This document shows positions 28,224-38,473 of a stretch of DNA of 64,000 nucleotides, piece after piece (positions within the stretch are counted from its first letter, which is position 1; every line of letters starts with the position of its first letter). The notes beneath the pieces are model-generated. The model worked only from the letters and a program-made list of their open reading frames with translations, had not been told where the DNA came from and searched no databases. This DNA is from Pseudomonas sp. MMS21 TM103. GTDB taxonomy: Bacteria > Pseudomonadota > Gammaproteobacteria > Pseudomonadales > Pseudomonadaceae. The DNA is taken from positions 992,001 through 1,056,000 of the forward strand of contig NZ_JAJISP010000001.1 in NCBI RefSeq assembly GCF_022132145.1, written 5' to 3'. Position numbers and translations under genes: made by a program.

Positions 28224-29579
28224 ATGAAGATGACAGTCCAACGCGCCGCCGCCTTGTTCCTCGCTGCGCTCTGCATGCCGCCGGCGGCCTTGGCCGCCGC
28301 CGCACAGCCAACCCACGAATTCAGCCTGGACAATGGCCTCAAGGTCATCGTCCGCGAGGATCACCGCGCGCCCGTGGTGGTTTCCCAGCTCTGGTACAAG
28401 GTCGGCTCCAGCTACGAAACGCCCGGCCAGACCGGCCTGTCCCATGCCCTCGAGCACATGATGTTCAAGGGCAGTCGCAAGCTCGGCCCCGGCGAAGCCT
28501 CACTCATCCTGCGCGAACTCGGTGCCGAGGAAAACGCCTTTACCAGCGACGATTACACCGCTTATTACCAGGTGCTGGCGCGCGATCGCCTGAGTGTGGC
28601 TTTGGAACTGGAAGCCGATCGCCTGGCCAGCCTCAAGCTGCCGGCCGATGAGTTCGCCCGCGAGATCGAGGTAATCAAGGAAGAGCGGCGCCTGCGCACC
28701 GACGACAAGCCCAGCTCGCTGGCTTACGAACGCTTCAAGGCCATGGCCTACCCCGCCAGCGGTTACCACACCCCAACCATCGGCTGGATGGCCGACCTCG
28801 AGCGCATGACCGTCGAGGAGCTGCGCGCTTGGTATGAAGCCTGGTACGCACCGAACAACGCCACCCTGGTGGTGGTCGGCGATGTCAGCGCCAGCGAAGT
28901 CAAGGTGCTCGCCGAACGCTATTTCGGTGGCATCCCTGCGCGCGCGGTGCCCTCGGCGAAAATCCCCCGGGAGCTGGCCGCACCGGGCGAGCGGCGCATC
29001 ACCCTGCGCCTGAAAACCCAGCTGCCAAGCTTGATGATGGGCTTCAACGTGCCGGGCCTGGCCACCGCCGAAAACCCGCGACAGGTGCATGCCTTGCGCC
29101 TGATCGCCACCCTGCTCGATGGCGGCTACAGCGCCCGCCTGGCGACGCGCCTGGAGCGTGGCGAGGAACTGGTCTCCGGGGCCTCCGCCTGGTATGAAGC
29201 CCAGCCGCGCGGCGACAGCCTGTTCGTGCTGTCCGCCACGCCCAATGTGCAAACTGGCAAGACCCTGGCGCAAGCCGAAGCCGGCCTGTGGCGCGAGCTG
29301 CTGGATCTGCAACAGAACCCGCCCTCGGCCGAGGAACTGGCCCGGGTGCGTGCCCAGGTCATCGCCGGACTGGTCTTCGAACGCGACTCGATCACCAGCC
29401 AGGCCACCGCCATCGGCCGACTGGAGACCGTCGGCCTGTCCTGGACCCTGATGGACCAGGAGCTGGCCGAGCTGGAAGCGGTCACCCCAGCCGATATCCA
29501 GAGCGCGGCGAAAACCTTCTTCACCCGCGACCGCTTGAGCGTCGCCCATGTCCTACCCGAGGAGAAGCATGATGAGTAA
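28224..29579 (+). CDS. M16 family zinc peptidase (catalytic subunit)
   Basis: A 451-aa pitrilysin-family protease with a Sec signal peptide (MKMTVQRAAALFLAALCMPP start). It has the inverted zinc motif HALEH near residue 79 and the downstream third-ligand segment EIEVIKEERR. It probably acts in the periplasm as a heterodimer with the next gene product, which lacks the motif. The ATG at 28224 is chosen because earlier in-frame codons would bury the signal peptide. The two genes overlap by 11 bases. The physiological substrate is not known. Confidence 0.92.
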   Translation: MKMTVQRAAALFLAALCMPPAALAAAAQPTHEFSLDNGLKVIVREDHRAPVVVSQLWYKVGSSYETPGQTGLSHALEHMMFKGSRKLGPGEASLILRELGAEENAFTSDDYTAYYQVLARDRLSVALELEADRLASLKLPADEFAREIEVIKEERRLRTDDKPSSLAYERFKAMAYPASGYHTPTIGWMADLERMTVEELRAWYEAWYAPNNATLVVVGDVSASEVKVLAERYFGGIPARAVPSAKIPRELAAPGERRITLRLKTQLPSLMMGFNVPGLATAENPRQVHALRLIATLLDGGYSARLATRLERGEELVSGASAWYEAQPRGDSLFVLSATPNVQTGKTLAQAEAGLWRELLDLQQNPPSAEELARVRAQVIAGLVFERDSITSQATAIGRLETVGLSWTLMDQELAELEAVTPADIQSAAKTFFTRDRLSVAHVLPEEKHDE

Positions 29580-31053
29580 GCGCAATGGTATGCGCTACGG
29601 CCTGCTCGGCCTGGCGGTACTGGCGTTGTTGGCGGTTCTTGTCCTGATAGACAATCGCCCCGACCAAACCAGCAGCCAGTCCGAACCCGCCGCGTCGACG
29701 GCCATCGAATCCCTCGCCGAGCTCAACGGTCAGGCACCGAGCCGGCGTAACCTGAAGATCCAGACCTGGCAAACCGCCGAGGGCGCCAAGGTGCTGTTCG
29801 TCGAGGCGCGCGAGTTGCCGATGCTCGACCTGCGCCTGACCTTCGCTGCCGGAAGCAGCCAGGATGACGGTGCGCCAGGGGTGGCGATGCTGACCAACGC
29901 CATGCTCAACGAGGGCGTGCCGGGCAAAGACGTCGGCGCCATCGCCGCTGGGTTCGAGAGCCTCGGCGCCGAATTCGGCAACGGCTCCTACCGCGACATG
30001 GCGGTGGCCAGCCTGCGCAGCCTCAGCGCCGTGGATAAACGCGAGCCGGCCCTGCAACTGTTCAATCAGGTGATCGGCCAGCCAACCTTCCCCGAAGATG
30101 GCCTGGCGCGGATCAAGAACCAGCTGCTGGCCGGTTTCGAGTACCAGAAGCAGAACCCGGGCAAGCTCGCCAGCTTGAAACTGTTCGAGCGGCTCTACGG
30201 TGAGCACCCCTACGGCCACCCCAGCGAAGGCAACGAAGAGTCTGTCCCGGCGATTAGCCGCGAGCAGCTGCAGGCCTTTCATGCCAAGGCCTATGCCGCC
30301 GGCAACACGGTGATCGCGCTGGTTGGCGACCTCTCGCGTGAAGAAGCCGAAACACTCACGGCGCAGGTTTCCGCCGCATTGCCGCAAGGCCCGGCCCTAC
30401 CCATCATTGCTCAGCCGACAGTGCCGCAAGCAGGCCTCAGCCATATCGAGTTCCCATCCAACCAGACCCACCTGATGATCGCCCTGCTCGGCATCGACCG
30501 CCGCGACCCGGACTACGCCGCGCTCTACCTGGGTAACCAGATATTCGGTGGCGGTGGCTTTGGCACCCGGCTGATGACCGAGGTTCGCGAAAAGCGCGGC
30601 CTGACCTACGGCGTCTCCTCCGGTTTCAGCGCCATGCAGGCCCGCGGGCCATTCATGATCAGCCTGCAAACCCGCGCCGAACTCAGCGCCGGCACCCTGC
30701 AACTGGTCAAGGATCTTCTGCGCGACTACCTGGCCAGTGGCCCGACCCAGGAGGAACTGGACAACGCCAAGCGTGAACTGGCCGGCAGCTTCCCGCTGTC
30801 CACCGCGAGCAACGCCGCGATCGTCGGCCAGCTCGGCTCCATGGGCTTTTACGACCTGCCGCTGAGCCATCTGGAAGATTTCATGCGCGAGGTCCAGGCC
30901 CTCACTGCCGAGCAGGTCAAGGCGGCCATGGCCAAGCACCTCGACCCCGAGGCACTGGTGATCGTCACCGCAGGCCCCACCGTCGAACAGAAAGAACTGC
31001 CGCCCCCTACCGACAACCCCGTCGAACAACCCCCTGCCGTACCGGAGCACTAA
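29569..31053 (+). CDS. M16 family protein without zinc motif (partner subunit)
   Basis: A 494-aa M16-family protein with an N-terminal membrane or signal segment (YGLLGLAVLALLAVLVLI). Where the catalytic subunit has HxxEH, this one reads LTNAMLNEG, so it cannot bind zinc in the usual way. It keeps the GGGGFGTRLMTEVREKRGLTYGV segment (first part near residue 325) used for substrate binding in M16 partner subunits. It overlaps the upstream gene by 11 bases; ATG at 29569 or 29572 are both possible after GAGGAG. A non-catalytic partner role is inferred. Confidence 0.92.
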   Translation: MMSKRNGMRYGLLGLAVLALLAVLVLIDNRPDQTSSQSEPAASTAIESLAELNGQAPSRRNLKIQTWQTAEGAKVLFVEARELPMLDLRLTFAAGSSQDDGAPGVAMLTNAMLNEGVPGKDVGAIAAGFESLGAEFGNGSYRDMAVASLRSLSAVDKREPALQLFNQVIGQPTFPEDGLARIKNQLLAGFEYQKQNPGKLASLKLFERLYGEHPYGHPSEGNEESVPAISREQLQAFHAKAYAAGNTVIALVGDLSREEAETLTAQVSAALPQGPALPIIAQPTVPQAGLSHIEFPSNQTHLMIALLGIDRRDPDYAALYLGNQIFGGGGFGTRLMTEVREKRGLTYGVSSGFSAMQARGPFMISLQTRAELSAGTLQLVKDLLRDYLASGPTQEELDNAKRELAGSFPLSTASNAAIVGQLGSMGFYDLPLSHLEDFMREVQALTAEQVKAAMAKHLDPEALVIVTAGPTVEQKELPPPTDNPVEQPPAVPEH

Positions 31054-31661
31054 TGCGCAAGCCAAGCAAAGCGGCAACCGCCCATGGCGGCGATGGCCAA
31101 CTGCGGATCATCGGCGGGCAATGGCGTTCGCGCCAGTTCAGCTTTCCCATGGCCGCCGGCCTGCGCCCCACGCCCAATCGCGTGCGCGAAACCCTGTTCA
31201 ACTGGCTGGCGCCCTACATCGAAGGCGCCACCGTGCTTGACCTGTTCGCCGGCAGCGGCGCGCTGTTCCTCGAAGCGTTGTCACGCGGGGCTGGCAGCGC
31301 CCTGGCGCTGGATAGCAACCTCAGCGCCATCGCCTGCCTGCGCGGCCACCTGCAGACCCTGAACTGCGAGAACGGCCAGCTGGTGCAAAGCGATGCCCTG
31401 GTTTATCTGCAGACCCAGGCCGCCACGCCATTCGACCTGGTGTTTCTCGACCCGCCGTTCAGCCAGAATCTGCTCCTGCCAGCCTGCAACCTGCTGGAGC
31501 AACACGGCTGGCTCGCCGAGGATGCCTGGATCTACACCGAAAGCGAAAACCCGCCCTCCAGCCTCGGCCTGCCCGGCAACTGGCGCCAGCACCGGGAACA
31601 GAAGGCCGGCCAGGTGTATTACGCGCTGTGGCAGCGCAGCGCTCAGGGTGGAGACGCCTAA
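31053..31661 (+). CDS. rsmD: 16S rRNA (guanine(966)-N(2))-methyltransferase
   Basis: SAM-dependent methyltransferase that makes m2G966 in 16S rRNA. The 202-aa product has RIIGGQWRSRQ, the SAM motif VLDLFAGSGALFLEALSRGA (starts near residue 61) and the catalytic FLDPPF. Its ATG overlaps the TAA of the M16 partner gene by one base, so it belongs to the same operon. Confidence 0.96.
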   Translation: MRKPSKAATAHGGDGQLRIIGGQWRSRQFSFPMAAGLRPTPNRVRETLFNWLAPYIEGATVLDLFAGSGALFLEALSRGAGSALALDSNLSAIACLRGHLQTLNCENGQLVQSDALVYLQTQAATPFDLVFLDPPFSQNLLLPACNLLEQHGWLAEDAWIYTESENPPSSLGLPGNWRQHREQKAGQVYYALWQRSAQGGDA

Positions 31662-31708
31662 CCAGATCCTGCGGGTGAACATGCTGTCGATTGGTCTTGA
31701 ATGAACCT

Positions 31709-32698
31709 ATGAATCCGACCTTCAAAGCCGCCTGGTGGCTACCCGGTCCGCACCTGCAGACCCTGTGGAACCCGCTGTGCCGCAAACCGCCACGCCTGCA
31801 GCGCAGGCGGGAACGCCTGTGGCTGGAGGACGGCGACTTTCTCGACCTCGACTGGCACGGCCCGCATGAGGCGACGGCGCCATTGGTGCTGGTGCTGCAC
31901 GGCCTGACCGGTTCATCCAGCTCGCACTATGTGCTCGGTCTGCAACAGGCCCTGGCGGCGCGCGGCTGGGCCAGCGTGGCGCTGAACTGGCGCGGCTGCT
32001 CGGGCGAACCCAACCTGCTGGCGCGCGGTTACCACTCCGGCGCCAGCGACGACCTCGCCGAGACGATCGGCCACCTGCGCGCACTACGACCGATGACCCC
32101 GCTGTATGTCGTCGGCTATTCACTGGGCGGCAACGTGCTGCTCAAATACCTCGGCGAAACCGGCGGCGACAGCCTGGTGCAAGGCGCCGCCGCGGTGTCG
32201 GTGCCGTTTCGCCTGGATCAATGCGCGGATCGCCTCGGCCTGGGCTTCTCGCGGATCTACCAGGCGCACTTCATGAACGAGATGGTCGCCTACGTGAAGA
32301 CCAAGCAGCGCCTGTTCGCCCACCAGGGCATGGCCGATCGCCTGTCCACCCTGGACAACCTCGGGGCGCTGGACGGCATGCGCACCTTCTGGGACTTCGA
32401 CGGGCGCATCACCGCACCGCTGCATGGTTTCAGCGATGCCCAGGACTACTACAAGCGGTCGTCCAGTCGCTACTTCCTGGGCAGCATCGCCACCCCGACC
32501 CTGCTCATCCAGGCCGCCGACGACCCCTTCGTGTTCCGCCACAGCCTGCCGGAGGCCGGCGAACTGTCGCCCAGCACCCAGTTCGAGCTGCATGAGCATG
32601 GCGGCCATGTCGGTTTTATCGACGGCTCGCCGCGGCGACCGGGTTACTACCTGGAGCGACGCATTCCGCAGTGGTTGGCAGAGCAGGTCGCCGACTGA
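31709..32698 (+). CDS. YheT-like alpha/beta hydrolase
   Basis: A 329-aa hydrolase of the YheT/AB-hydrolase family. It has the oxyanion motif LHGLTGSSSS, nucleophile elbow GYSLGGN, the late Asp in AADDPF and His in HGGHVGF. Substrates are esters or unknown. The ATG at 31709 (MNPTFKAAWWLPGPHLQTLW) matches family N termini; an upstream TTG at 31691 is possible but poorly placed. It follows rsmD after 47 bases and is followed by the convergent TetR gene. Confidence 0.87.
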   Translation: MNPTFKAAWWLPGPHLQTLWNPLCRKPPRLQRRRERLWLEDGDFLDLDWHGPHEATAPLVLVLHGLTGSSSSHYVLGLQQALAARGWASVALNWRGCSGEPNLLARGYHSGASDDLAETIGHLRALRPMTPLYVVGYSLGGNVLLKYLGETGGDSLVQGAAAVSVPFRLDQCADRLGLGFSRIYQAHFMNEMVAYVKTKQRLFAHQGMADRLSTLDNLGALDGMRTFWDFDGRITAPLHGFSDAQDYYKRSSSRYFLGSIATPTLLIQAADDPFVFRHSLPEAGELSPSTQFELHEHGGHVGFIDGSPRRPGYYLERRIPQWLAEQVAD

Positions 32699-32826
32699 CG
32701 CCCGCACGGCGAACAACGCGCAGCTTGTCCACCATCCGCCAGGCAGACAGCGGGTCGTCAGCGACCTGCCCCGGTGCCGAGCGGTGGAAAACCCTACGCG
32801 ACGCTCCACCCTGCGAGCTTATCGAG

Positions 32827-33486
32827 TCAGATCACCTGCTCCAGCGGCACATGTAACTTCCGGTACAGGGCATCCACCGCATCCAGCGCCTGCGGCGCGA
32901 TATAGCCACCTTCCAGGGCCAGCACCTGATAGATGCCACGGCGCAACATAGCTTCGCTGAGCTCTCCGGACTGACTGCGGGTGGTGCAGAGGAAACGCAC
33001 CCAGGAGGTCATGATGATCCAGGCATTGAGCGTCAGCGCCTCGATCTGCGCGGGATTCATCAGCAGGATGCCGGCCTCGACGAAGCCCTGATAAATCTCC
33101 TGCGCACCCTGAAGGCAGCGCCGGGCGAAAAGCCGGTAACCCTCGGCCAGCTCGGGGTCGCTGTCGAGCAGATGCTCCAGATCGCGGTGCAGGAAGCGGT
33201 AGTGCCACATCGCCGCGAGCAACGCCTCCAGATAGAAGGTCTTGTCGTCTATGCTCATGGGCCGGCCGGGGGGCAGGCGCAGGAAGCTGTCGACGTGGCG
33301 CTCATACTGGCCGAACAGCTCGGCGATGATCGCCTGCTTGTTGCGGAAGTGGTAGTACAGGTTGCCCGGCGAAATGCCCAGGTGCGCGGCGATGTGGTTG
33401 GTGCTGACGCTGCGCTCGCCTTGGGCATTGAACAGCTCGAGGCTGGCCTCGATGATGCGTTCGCGGGTTTTCGGTGGCGTTGCCAT
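32827..33486 (-). CDS. TetR family transcriptional regulator
   Basis: A 219-aa TetR-type repressor. The helix-turn-helix is at about residues 8-54 (TRERIIEASLELFNAQGERS, then HLGISPGNLYYHFRNK), and the C-terminal ligand domain is of the type annotated TetR_C_13-like. The ATG at 33486 gives the standard N terminus. It is divergent from the aldehyde dehydrogenase gene; an 18-bp palindrome lies between the -35 and -10 elements of that gene's likely promoter. It probably controls the dehydrogenase, and perhaps the two genes after it. Confidence 0.93.
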   Translation of the reverse strand: MATPPKTRERIIEASLELFNAQGERSVSTNHIAAHLGISPGNLYYHFRNKQAIIAELFGQYERHVDSFLRLPPGRPMSIDDKTFYLEALLAAMWHYRFLHRDLEHLLDSDPELAEGYRLFARRCLQGAQEIYQGFVEAGILLMNPAQIEALTLNAWIIMTSWVRFLCTTRSQSGELSEAMLRRGIYQVLALEGGYIAPQALDAVDALYRKLHVPLEQVI

Positions 33487-33601
33487 AACTGCTCGATCTC
33501 GACTGCAAGTGCCCGGCAAAGGTACAGGGTGGCGTGCGCAATAGGCTAGCCAGGTAGCGCCTCAGGACAACGACTGACGATTCGCCTGGCAGCTCTCTCA
33601 T

Positions 33602-33630
33602 TTGACAGATTAGAGTAATTGCTCTAAAAA
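33602..33630 (+). promoter_or_regulatory. TetR-type operator inside a sigma70-like promoter
   Basis: TTGACA (33602-33607) and TAAAAA (33625-33630) are separated by 17 bases. The palindrome TTAGAGTAATTGCTCTAA (33610-33627, one mismatched pair) covers the spacer and part of the -10 element. Binding of the TetR protein here would block polymerase. The assignment is from position and symmetry. Confidence 0.7.
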
Positions 33631-33698
33631 TCCAGCACACCCTTTCCGCAGGCCTCCCCGCTTCGGGTCGACAGGACTGCAATGCCGAGGAATCGCAC

Positions 33699-35138
33699 AT
33701 GGCCGCCGACATCGCCTATCTACAAGACCCGCAACACAGCCAGCAGCAGATCAGCCAGCTGGAAACCAGCTTCGCCCTGCAGCGCCAGGCGTACCAGGCC
33801 AACCCGATGCCGTCCGCCGAGCAGCGCCTGATGTGGCTCAAGGCCCTGAGCGAGCTGCTGAGCAACCAACGCGAGGCGCTGGTCCAGGCGATCTCCCAGG
33901 ATTTCAGCAACCGCTCGGCCGACGAGACCCTGCTCGCCGAACTGATGCCCAGCCTGCACGGCATCCACTACGCGAGCAAACGCATCAAGAAGTGGATGAA
34001 ACCTTCGCGGCGCAGCGTCGGCATGCAGTTCCTGCCGGCCTCGGCCAAGGTGATCTACCAGCCGCTCGGCGTGGTCGGCGTCATAGTGCCGTGGAACTAC
34101 CCGCTGTTTCTGGCCATTGGCCCGCTGGTTGGCGCGCTCTCGGCCGGCAACCGGGTGATGATCAAGATGAGCGAGTCGACCCCGGCCACCTCGCAACTGA
34201 TCAAGGAGCTGCTGGCCAAGGTGTTTCCCGAGGACCTGGTCAGCGTGGCACTGGGCGAGGCGGAGGTCGGCATGGCCTTCGCCAAGTTGCCCTTCGACCA
34301 CCTGCTGTTCACCGGCGCCACCAGCATCGGCAAGCACGTGATGCGCGCCGCTGCCGAGAACCTGACCCCGGTGACCCTGGAGCTGGGCGGCAAGTCGCCA
34401 GCCATCGTCTCCGCCGAGGTGCCGCTGGCCGACGCCGCCGAACGCATCGCCTTCGGCAAGACCATGAATGCCGGGCAGACCTGCGTGGCACCGGACTACG
34501 TGCTGGTGCCGAAAGACCGCGTGGCGGGTTTCGTCGAGGCCTACCGCAAGGCGGTACTGGGCTTCTACCCGCAGCTTGCGGACAATCCCGACTACACCGC
34601 GATCATCAACGAACGCCAGCAGCAACGCCTCAACGGCTACCTGAGCGATGCCGAGAGCAAGGGCGCGACCCTGGTTGCGTTGTACCCCGAAACTCAGGGC
34701 CGGCGCATGCCGCACACCGTGGTGCTGAATGTCAGCGACGAGATGAACATCATGCAGGACGAGATCTTCGGCCCGCTGCTGCCGATCGTCCCCTACGAGG
34801 GCATCGAACAGGCCTTCGCTTACGTCAATCAGCGCCCCCGGCCGCTGGCGCTCTACTACTTCGGCTACGACAAGGGCGAACAACAGCGCGTGCTGCACGA
34901 GACCCATTCCGGCGGCGTGTGCCTGAACGACACCCTGCTGCACGTAGCCCAGGACGACATGCCGTTCGGCGGCGTCGGCCCATCCGGCATGGGTCATTAC
35001 CACGGCCACGAAGGCTTCCTGACCTTCAGCAAGGCCAAGGGCGTGCTGGTCAAGCAACGCCTCAATGCCGCCAAGCTGATCTATCCACCCTATGGCAAGA
35101 CACTGCACAAGCTGGTCTACAAACTGTTCGTACGCTAA
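33699..35138 (+). CDS. Coniferyl-aldehyde-type dehydrogenase
   Basis: A 479-aa NAD(P)-dependent aldehyde dehydrogenase with PWNYP, FTGATSIGKHVM, general-base Glu in LELGGKSP and catalytic Cys in GQTCVAPDYVLV. The CVAPDY context and length place it with CalB-type coniferyl aldehyde dehydrogenases and class 3 enzymes, which also accept fatty and aromatic aldehydes; the true substrate is unknown. GAGGAATCGCAC precedes the ATG. It is divergent from the TetR gene and likely repressed by it. The next genes encode a Tat lipoprotein and a GMC oxidoreductase, so it may oxidise the aldehyde produced by that oxidoreductase. Confidence 0.88.
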   Translation: MAADIAYLQDPQHSQQQISQLETSFALQRQAYQANPMPSAEQRLMWLKALSELLSNQREALVQAISQDFSNRSADETLLAELMPSLHGIHYASKRIKKWMKPSRRSVGMQFLPASAKVIYQPLGVVGVIVPWNYPLFLAIGPLVGALSAGNRVMIKMSESTPATSQLIKELLAKVFPEDLVSVALGEAEVGMAFAKLPFDHLLFTGATSIGKHVMRAAAENLTPVTLELGGKSPAIVSAEVPLADAAERIAFGKTMNAGQTCVAPDYVLVPKDRVAGFVEAYRKAVLGFYPQLADNPDYTAIINERQQQRLNGYLSDAESKGATLVALYPETQGRRMPHTVVLNVSDEMNIMQDEIFGPLLPIVPYEGIEQAFAYVNQRPRPLALYYFGYDKGEQQRVLHETHSGGVCLNDTLLHVAQDDMPFGGVGPSGMGHYHGHEGFLTFSKAKGVLVKQRLNAAKLIYPPYGKTLHKLVYKLFVR

Positions 35139-35140
35139 AT

Positions 35141-35223
35141 CTTGTAGCGAGTACGCCTGGCCCTTGCGGGCGATTCACGGCCGCCGACTGAGCCCCTGAT
35201 CGCCAACAAGCTCGCTCCTACAA
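35141..35223. repeat. REP-like palindromic element
   Basis: CTTGTAGCGAG at one end and CTCGCTCCTACAA at the other are inverted. The segment GCCAACAAGCTCGCTCCTAC is the common Pseudomonas REP-type sequence GTAGGAGCGAGCTTGTTGGC. It fills the gap between the dehydrogenase and Tat lipoprotein genes, so read-through may be reduced. Confidence 0.75.
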
Positions 35224-35244
35224 ATCATGCGGGTGATAACAACA

Positions 35245-35790
35245 ATGAATGATCCCACGCTTGCCGGTCCGCATCTGTCGCGACGCAACCTGCTGCAAGT
35301 CGGCCTGCTCGGCTCGGCCTTTCTCGCCACTGCCGGGCTGACCGCCAGCCTCAGCGGCTGCTCGGCCAGCACGCCCAAGGCCGGCTTTAGCGTGATCCGC
35401 GAATCCGACCTGCCCTTCCTCACGACCTTGATCCCGGTGATGCTGGAAGGCGCGGTGGCTCCAGCAATGATGCCCCAGGCCGTCAGCGGCACCCTCGAAA
35501 GCCTCGACTACAGCCTCAACCACCTGTCGCCCGAACTGCTCAAGCTGACCGTGCAATTGTTCGACGTACTGGCCATGCCACTGACCCGCGGCCCACTGAC
35601 CGGGGTCTGGGGCAGCTGGCAGAAGGCCTCGGCCAGCGAGGTGCGTGCCTTTCTCGAGCGCTGGCAGCACAGCTCCATCGGCCTGCTGCAGATGGGCCAT
35701 GCCTCCCTGCTGCAACTGGTGATGATGAGCTGGTACAGCCGCGCCGAGTCCTGGTCGCATTGCGGCTATCCCGGGCCGCCCAGCATCTAG
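35245..35790 (+). CDS. Tat-exported lipoprotein, likely small partner of the GMC oxidoreductase
   Basis: A 181-aa protein with a twin-arginine signal (SRRNLLQVG), a hydrophobic stretch and a lipobox-like LSGC at about residues 39-42. Small Tat-targeted partners of membrane-bound GMC-type dehydrogenases, such as gluconate 2-dehydrogenase subunit 3, look like this. The ATG at 35245 follows GGTGA and keeps a normal signal length; an ATG at 35227 is also in frame. The next gene encodes a GMC oxidoreductase without its own signal peptide, so this protein may carry it to the periplasm and anchor it. Family name is uncertain. Confidence 0.8.
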   Translation: MNDPTLAGPHLSRRNLLQVGLLGSAFLATAGLTASLSGCSASTPKAGFSVIRESDLPFLTTLIPVMLEGAVAPAMMPQAVSGTLESLDYSLNHLSPELLKLTVQLFDVLAMPLTRGPLTGVWGSWQKASASEVRAFLERWQHSSIGLLQMGHASLLQLVMMSWYSRAESWSHCGYPGPPSI

Positions 35791-35889
35791 CCCTGCACAC
35801 ACGACGGATGGGGCGGGCCGCGCAGGATCAGCCACGCGATACCCCGCACAGAGCCACCACCGCGATCCAGAACACCAAGAGAATTCGAA

Positions 35890-37485
35890 ATGCCCGTACC
35901 CGACATGTTCAAGCAAGGCCTGGCCCGCGGCTGGAAAACCCATAACGGCTCGCGCCTGGACAACGACCTGACCCTGGAAGCCGATGTCGCCATCGTCGGC
36001 AGCGGCGCGGGGGGCGGCACCACGGCGGAGATCCTCAGCGCCGCCGGCTTCAAGGTCCTGCTGATCGAGGAAGGCCCGTTGAAGACCAGCGACGACTTCA
36101 AGATGCTCGAGGCCGAGGCCTACGCCAGTCTCTACCAGGAAGGCATCGGCCGCATGAGCAAGGATGGCGCCATCACCATCATGCAGGGTCGCGCGGTGGG
36201 CGGTACCACCCTGATCAACTGGACCTCGAGCTTTCGCACCCCCGCGCCGACCCTGCAGCACTGGGCCAGGGAACATGGTGTCAGCGGCCACAGCGAGGAA
36301 GAAATGGCGCCCTGGTTTGCCTTGATGGAACAACGCCTGGGCGTCGCCCCCTGGGCCGTGCCGCCCAATGCCAACAACGAGGTGATCCGCAGCGGCTGCG
36401 AGAAACTCGGTTACCAGTGGCATGTCATCCCGCGCAACGTGCGCGGCTGCTGGAACCTCGGCTACTGCGGCCTGGGTTGCCCGACCAACGCCAAGCAGTC
36501 GATGCTGGTCACCACCATCCCGGCGACCCTGGACAAAGGCGGCGAGCTGCTTTATCTGGCCCGCGCCGACCGTCTGTTGCTCGACGGCGAGCGAGTTACC
36601 GGCATCGAGTGCCTGGGCATGGACGAGCTTAGCGTGGCGCCGAACGGCCGCAAGATCCGGGTCAAGGCCAAGCACTATGTATTGGCTGGCGGTGGCATCA
36701 ATACGCCGGGCATTCTCTTGCGCTCCAAGGCGCCGGACCCACACCAGCGCACCGGCAAGCGCACCTTCCTGCACCTGGTGAACTTCTCCGCGGCGCTATT
36801 CGAGCAGGTGATCAACCCCTTCTATGGCGCGCCGCAATCGATCTATTCCGATCACTTCCAGTGGGATGACGGCACGGCTGGCCGCCTGTCCTACAAGCTC
36901 GAAGTACCGCCGCTGCAACCGGCCCTGACCGCCACCCTGCTCGGCCGCTTCGGCGTCGACAACGCCCTGCGCATGGAGCAGTTGCCCCACACCAACGTGA
37001 TGCTGGCCCTGCTGCGCGACGGCTTCCACCCGGACAGCGCCGAAGGCACTGTCGAGTTGCGCGGCGACGGCAGTCCGGTACTTGACTATCAAATGACCGA
37101 TTACACCTGGGATGGCGTGCGCCGCGCCTTTCACAGCATGGCCGAGATCCAGTTTGCCGCCGGCGCCAAGGCGGTGTTACCGCTGCATGCCGACGCCGGC
37201 TACGTGAAGACCTTGGGCGAAGCCAGGCGCCTGATCGACAGCTTGAGCCTGGAAATTTACCGAACCCGCCTGGGCAGCGCCCATGTCATGGGCGGTTGCG
37301 CCATGGGCGAAGACCCGCGCCAGGCGGTCACCGACAGCCTGGGCCGGCATCACCAGCTGGCCAACCTTTCGATCCATGACGGCTCGCTGTTCCCCACCAG
37401 CATCGGCGCCAACCCGCAATTGTCGATCTACGGCCTGACCGCGAAACTCGCGACCCAACTGGCCGAGCGCCTCAAGCACGCCTGA
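35890..37485 (+). CDS. GMC family oxidoreductase
   Basis: A 531-aa FAD-dependent alcohol dehydrogenase of the GMC family. It has the FAD motif GSGAGGGTTAE starting at residue 37, the CWNLGYCGLGCP segment (cysteine-containing), and the C-terminal HVMGGCAMG and GANPQLSIYGL active-site motifs with the conserved His and Asn. It has no signal peptide. The adjacent Tat lipoprotein gene suggests co-export. Substrate could be a long-chain or terpenoid alcohol, with the neighbouring aldehyde dehydrogenase acting next, but nothing in the sequence fixes this. The gene is about 100 bases after the lipoprotein gene. Confidence 0.92.
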   Translation: MPVPDMFKQGLARGWKTHNGSRLDNDLTLEADVAIVGSGAGGGTTAEILSAAGFKVLLIEEGPLKTSDDFKMLEAEAYASLYQEGIGRMSKDGAITIMQGRAVGGTTLINWTSSFRTPAPTLQHWAREHGVSGHSEEEMAPWFALMEQRLGVAPWAVPPNANNEVIRSGCEKLGYQWHVIPRNVRGCWNLGYCGLGCPTNAKQSMLVTTIPATLDKGGELLYLARADRLLLDGERVTGIECLGMDELSVAPNGRKIRVKAKHYVLAGGGINTPGILLRSKAPDPHQRTGKRTFLHLVNFSAALFEQVINPFYGAPQSIYSDHFQWDDGTAGRLSYKLEVPPLQPALTATLLGRFGVDNALRMEQLPHTNVMLALLRDGFHPDSAEGTVELRGDGSPVLDYQMTDYTWDGVRRAFHSMAEIQFAAGAKAVLPLHADAGYVKTLGEARRLIDSLSLEIYRTRLGSAHVMGGCAMGEDPRQAVTDSLGRHHQLANLSIHDGSLFPTSIGANPQLSIYGLTAKLATQLAERLKHA

Positions 37486-37533
37486 TAGCCGGCCACTCAC
37501 GAGTCGCGCCGGGCGCGTGGGGCACACGCCTGA

Positions 37534-38469
<936 letters not shown>

Positions 38470-38473
38470 CGCC

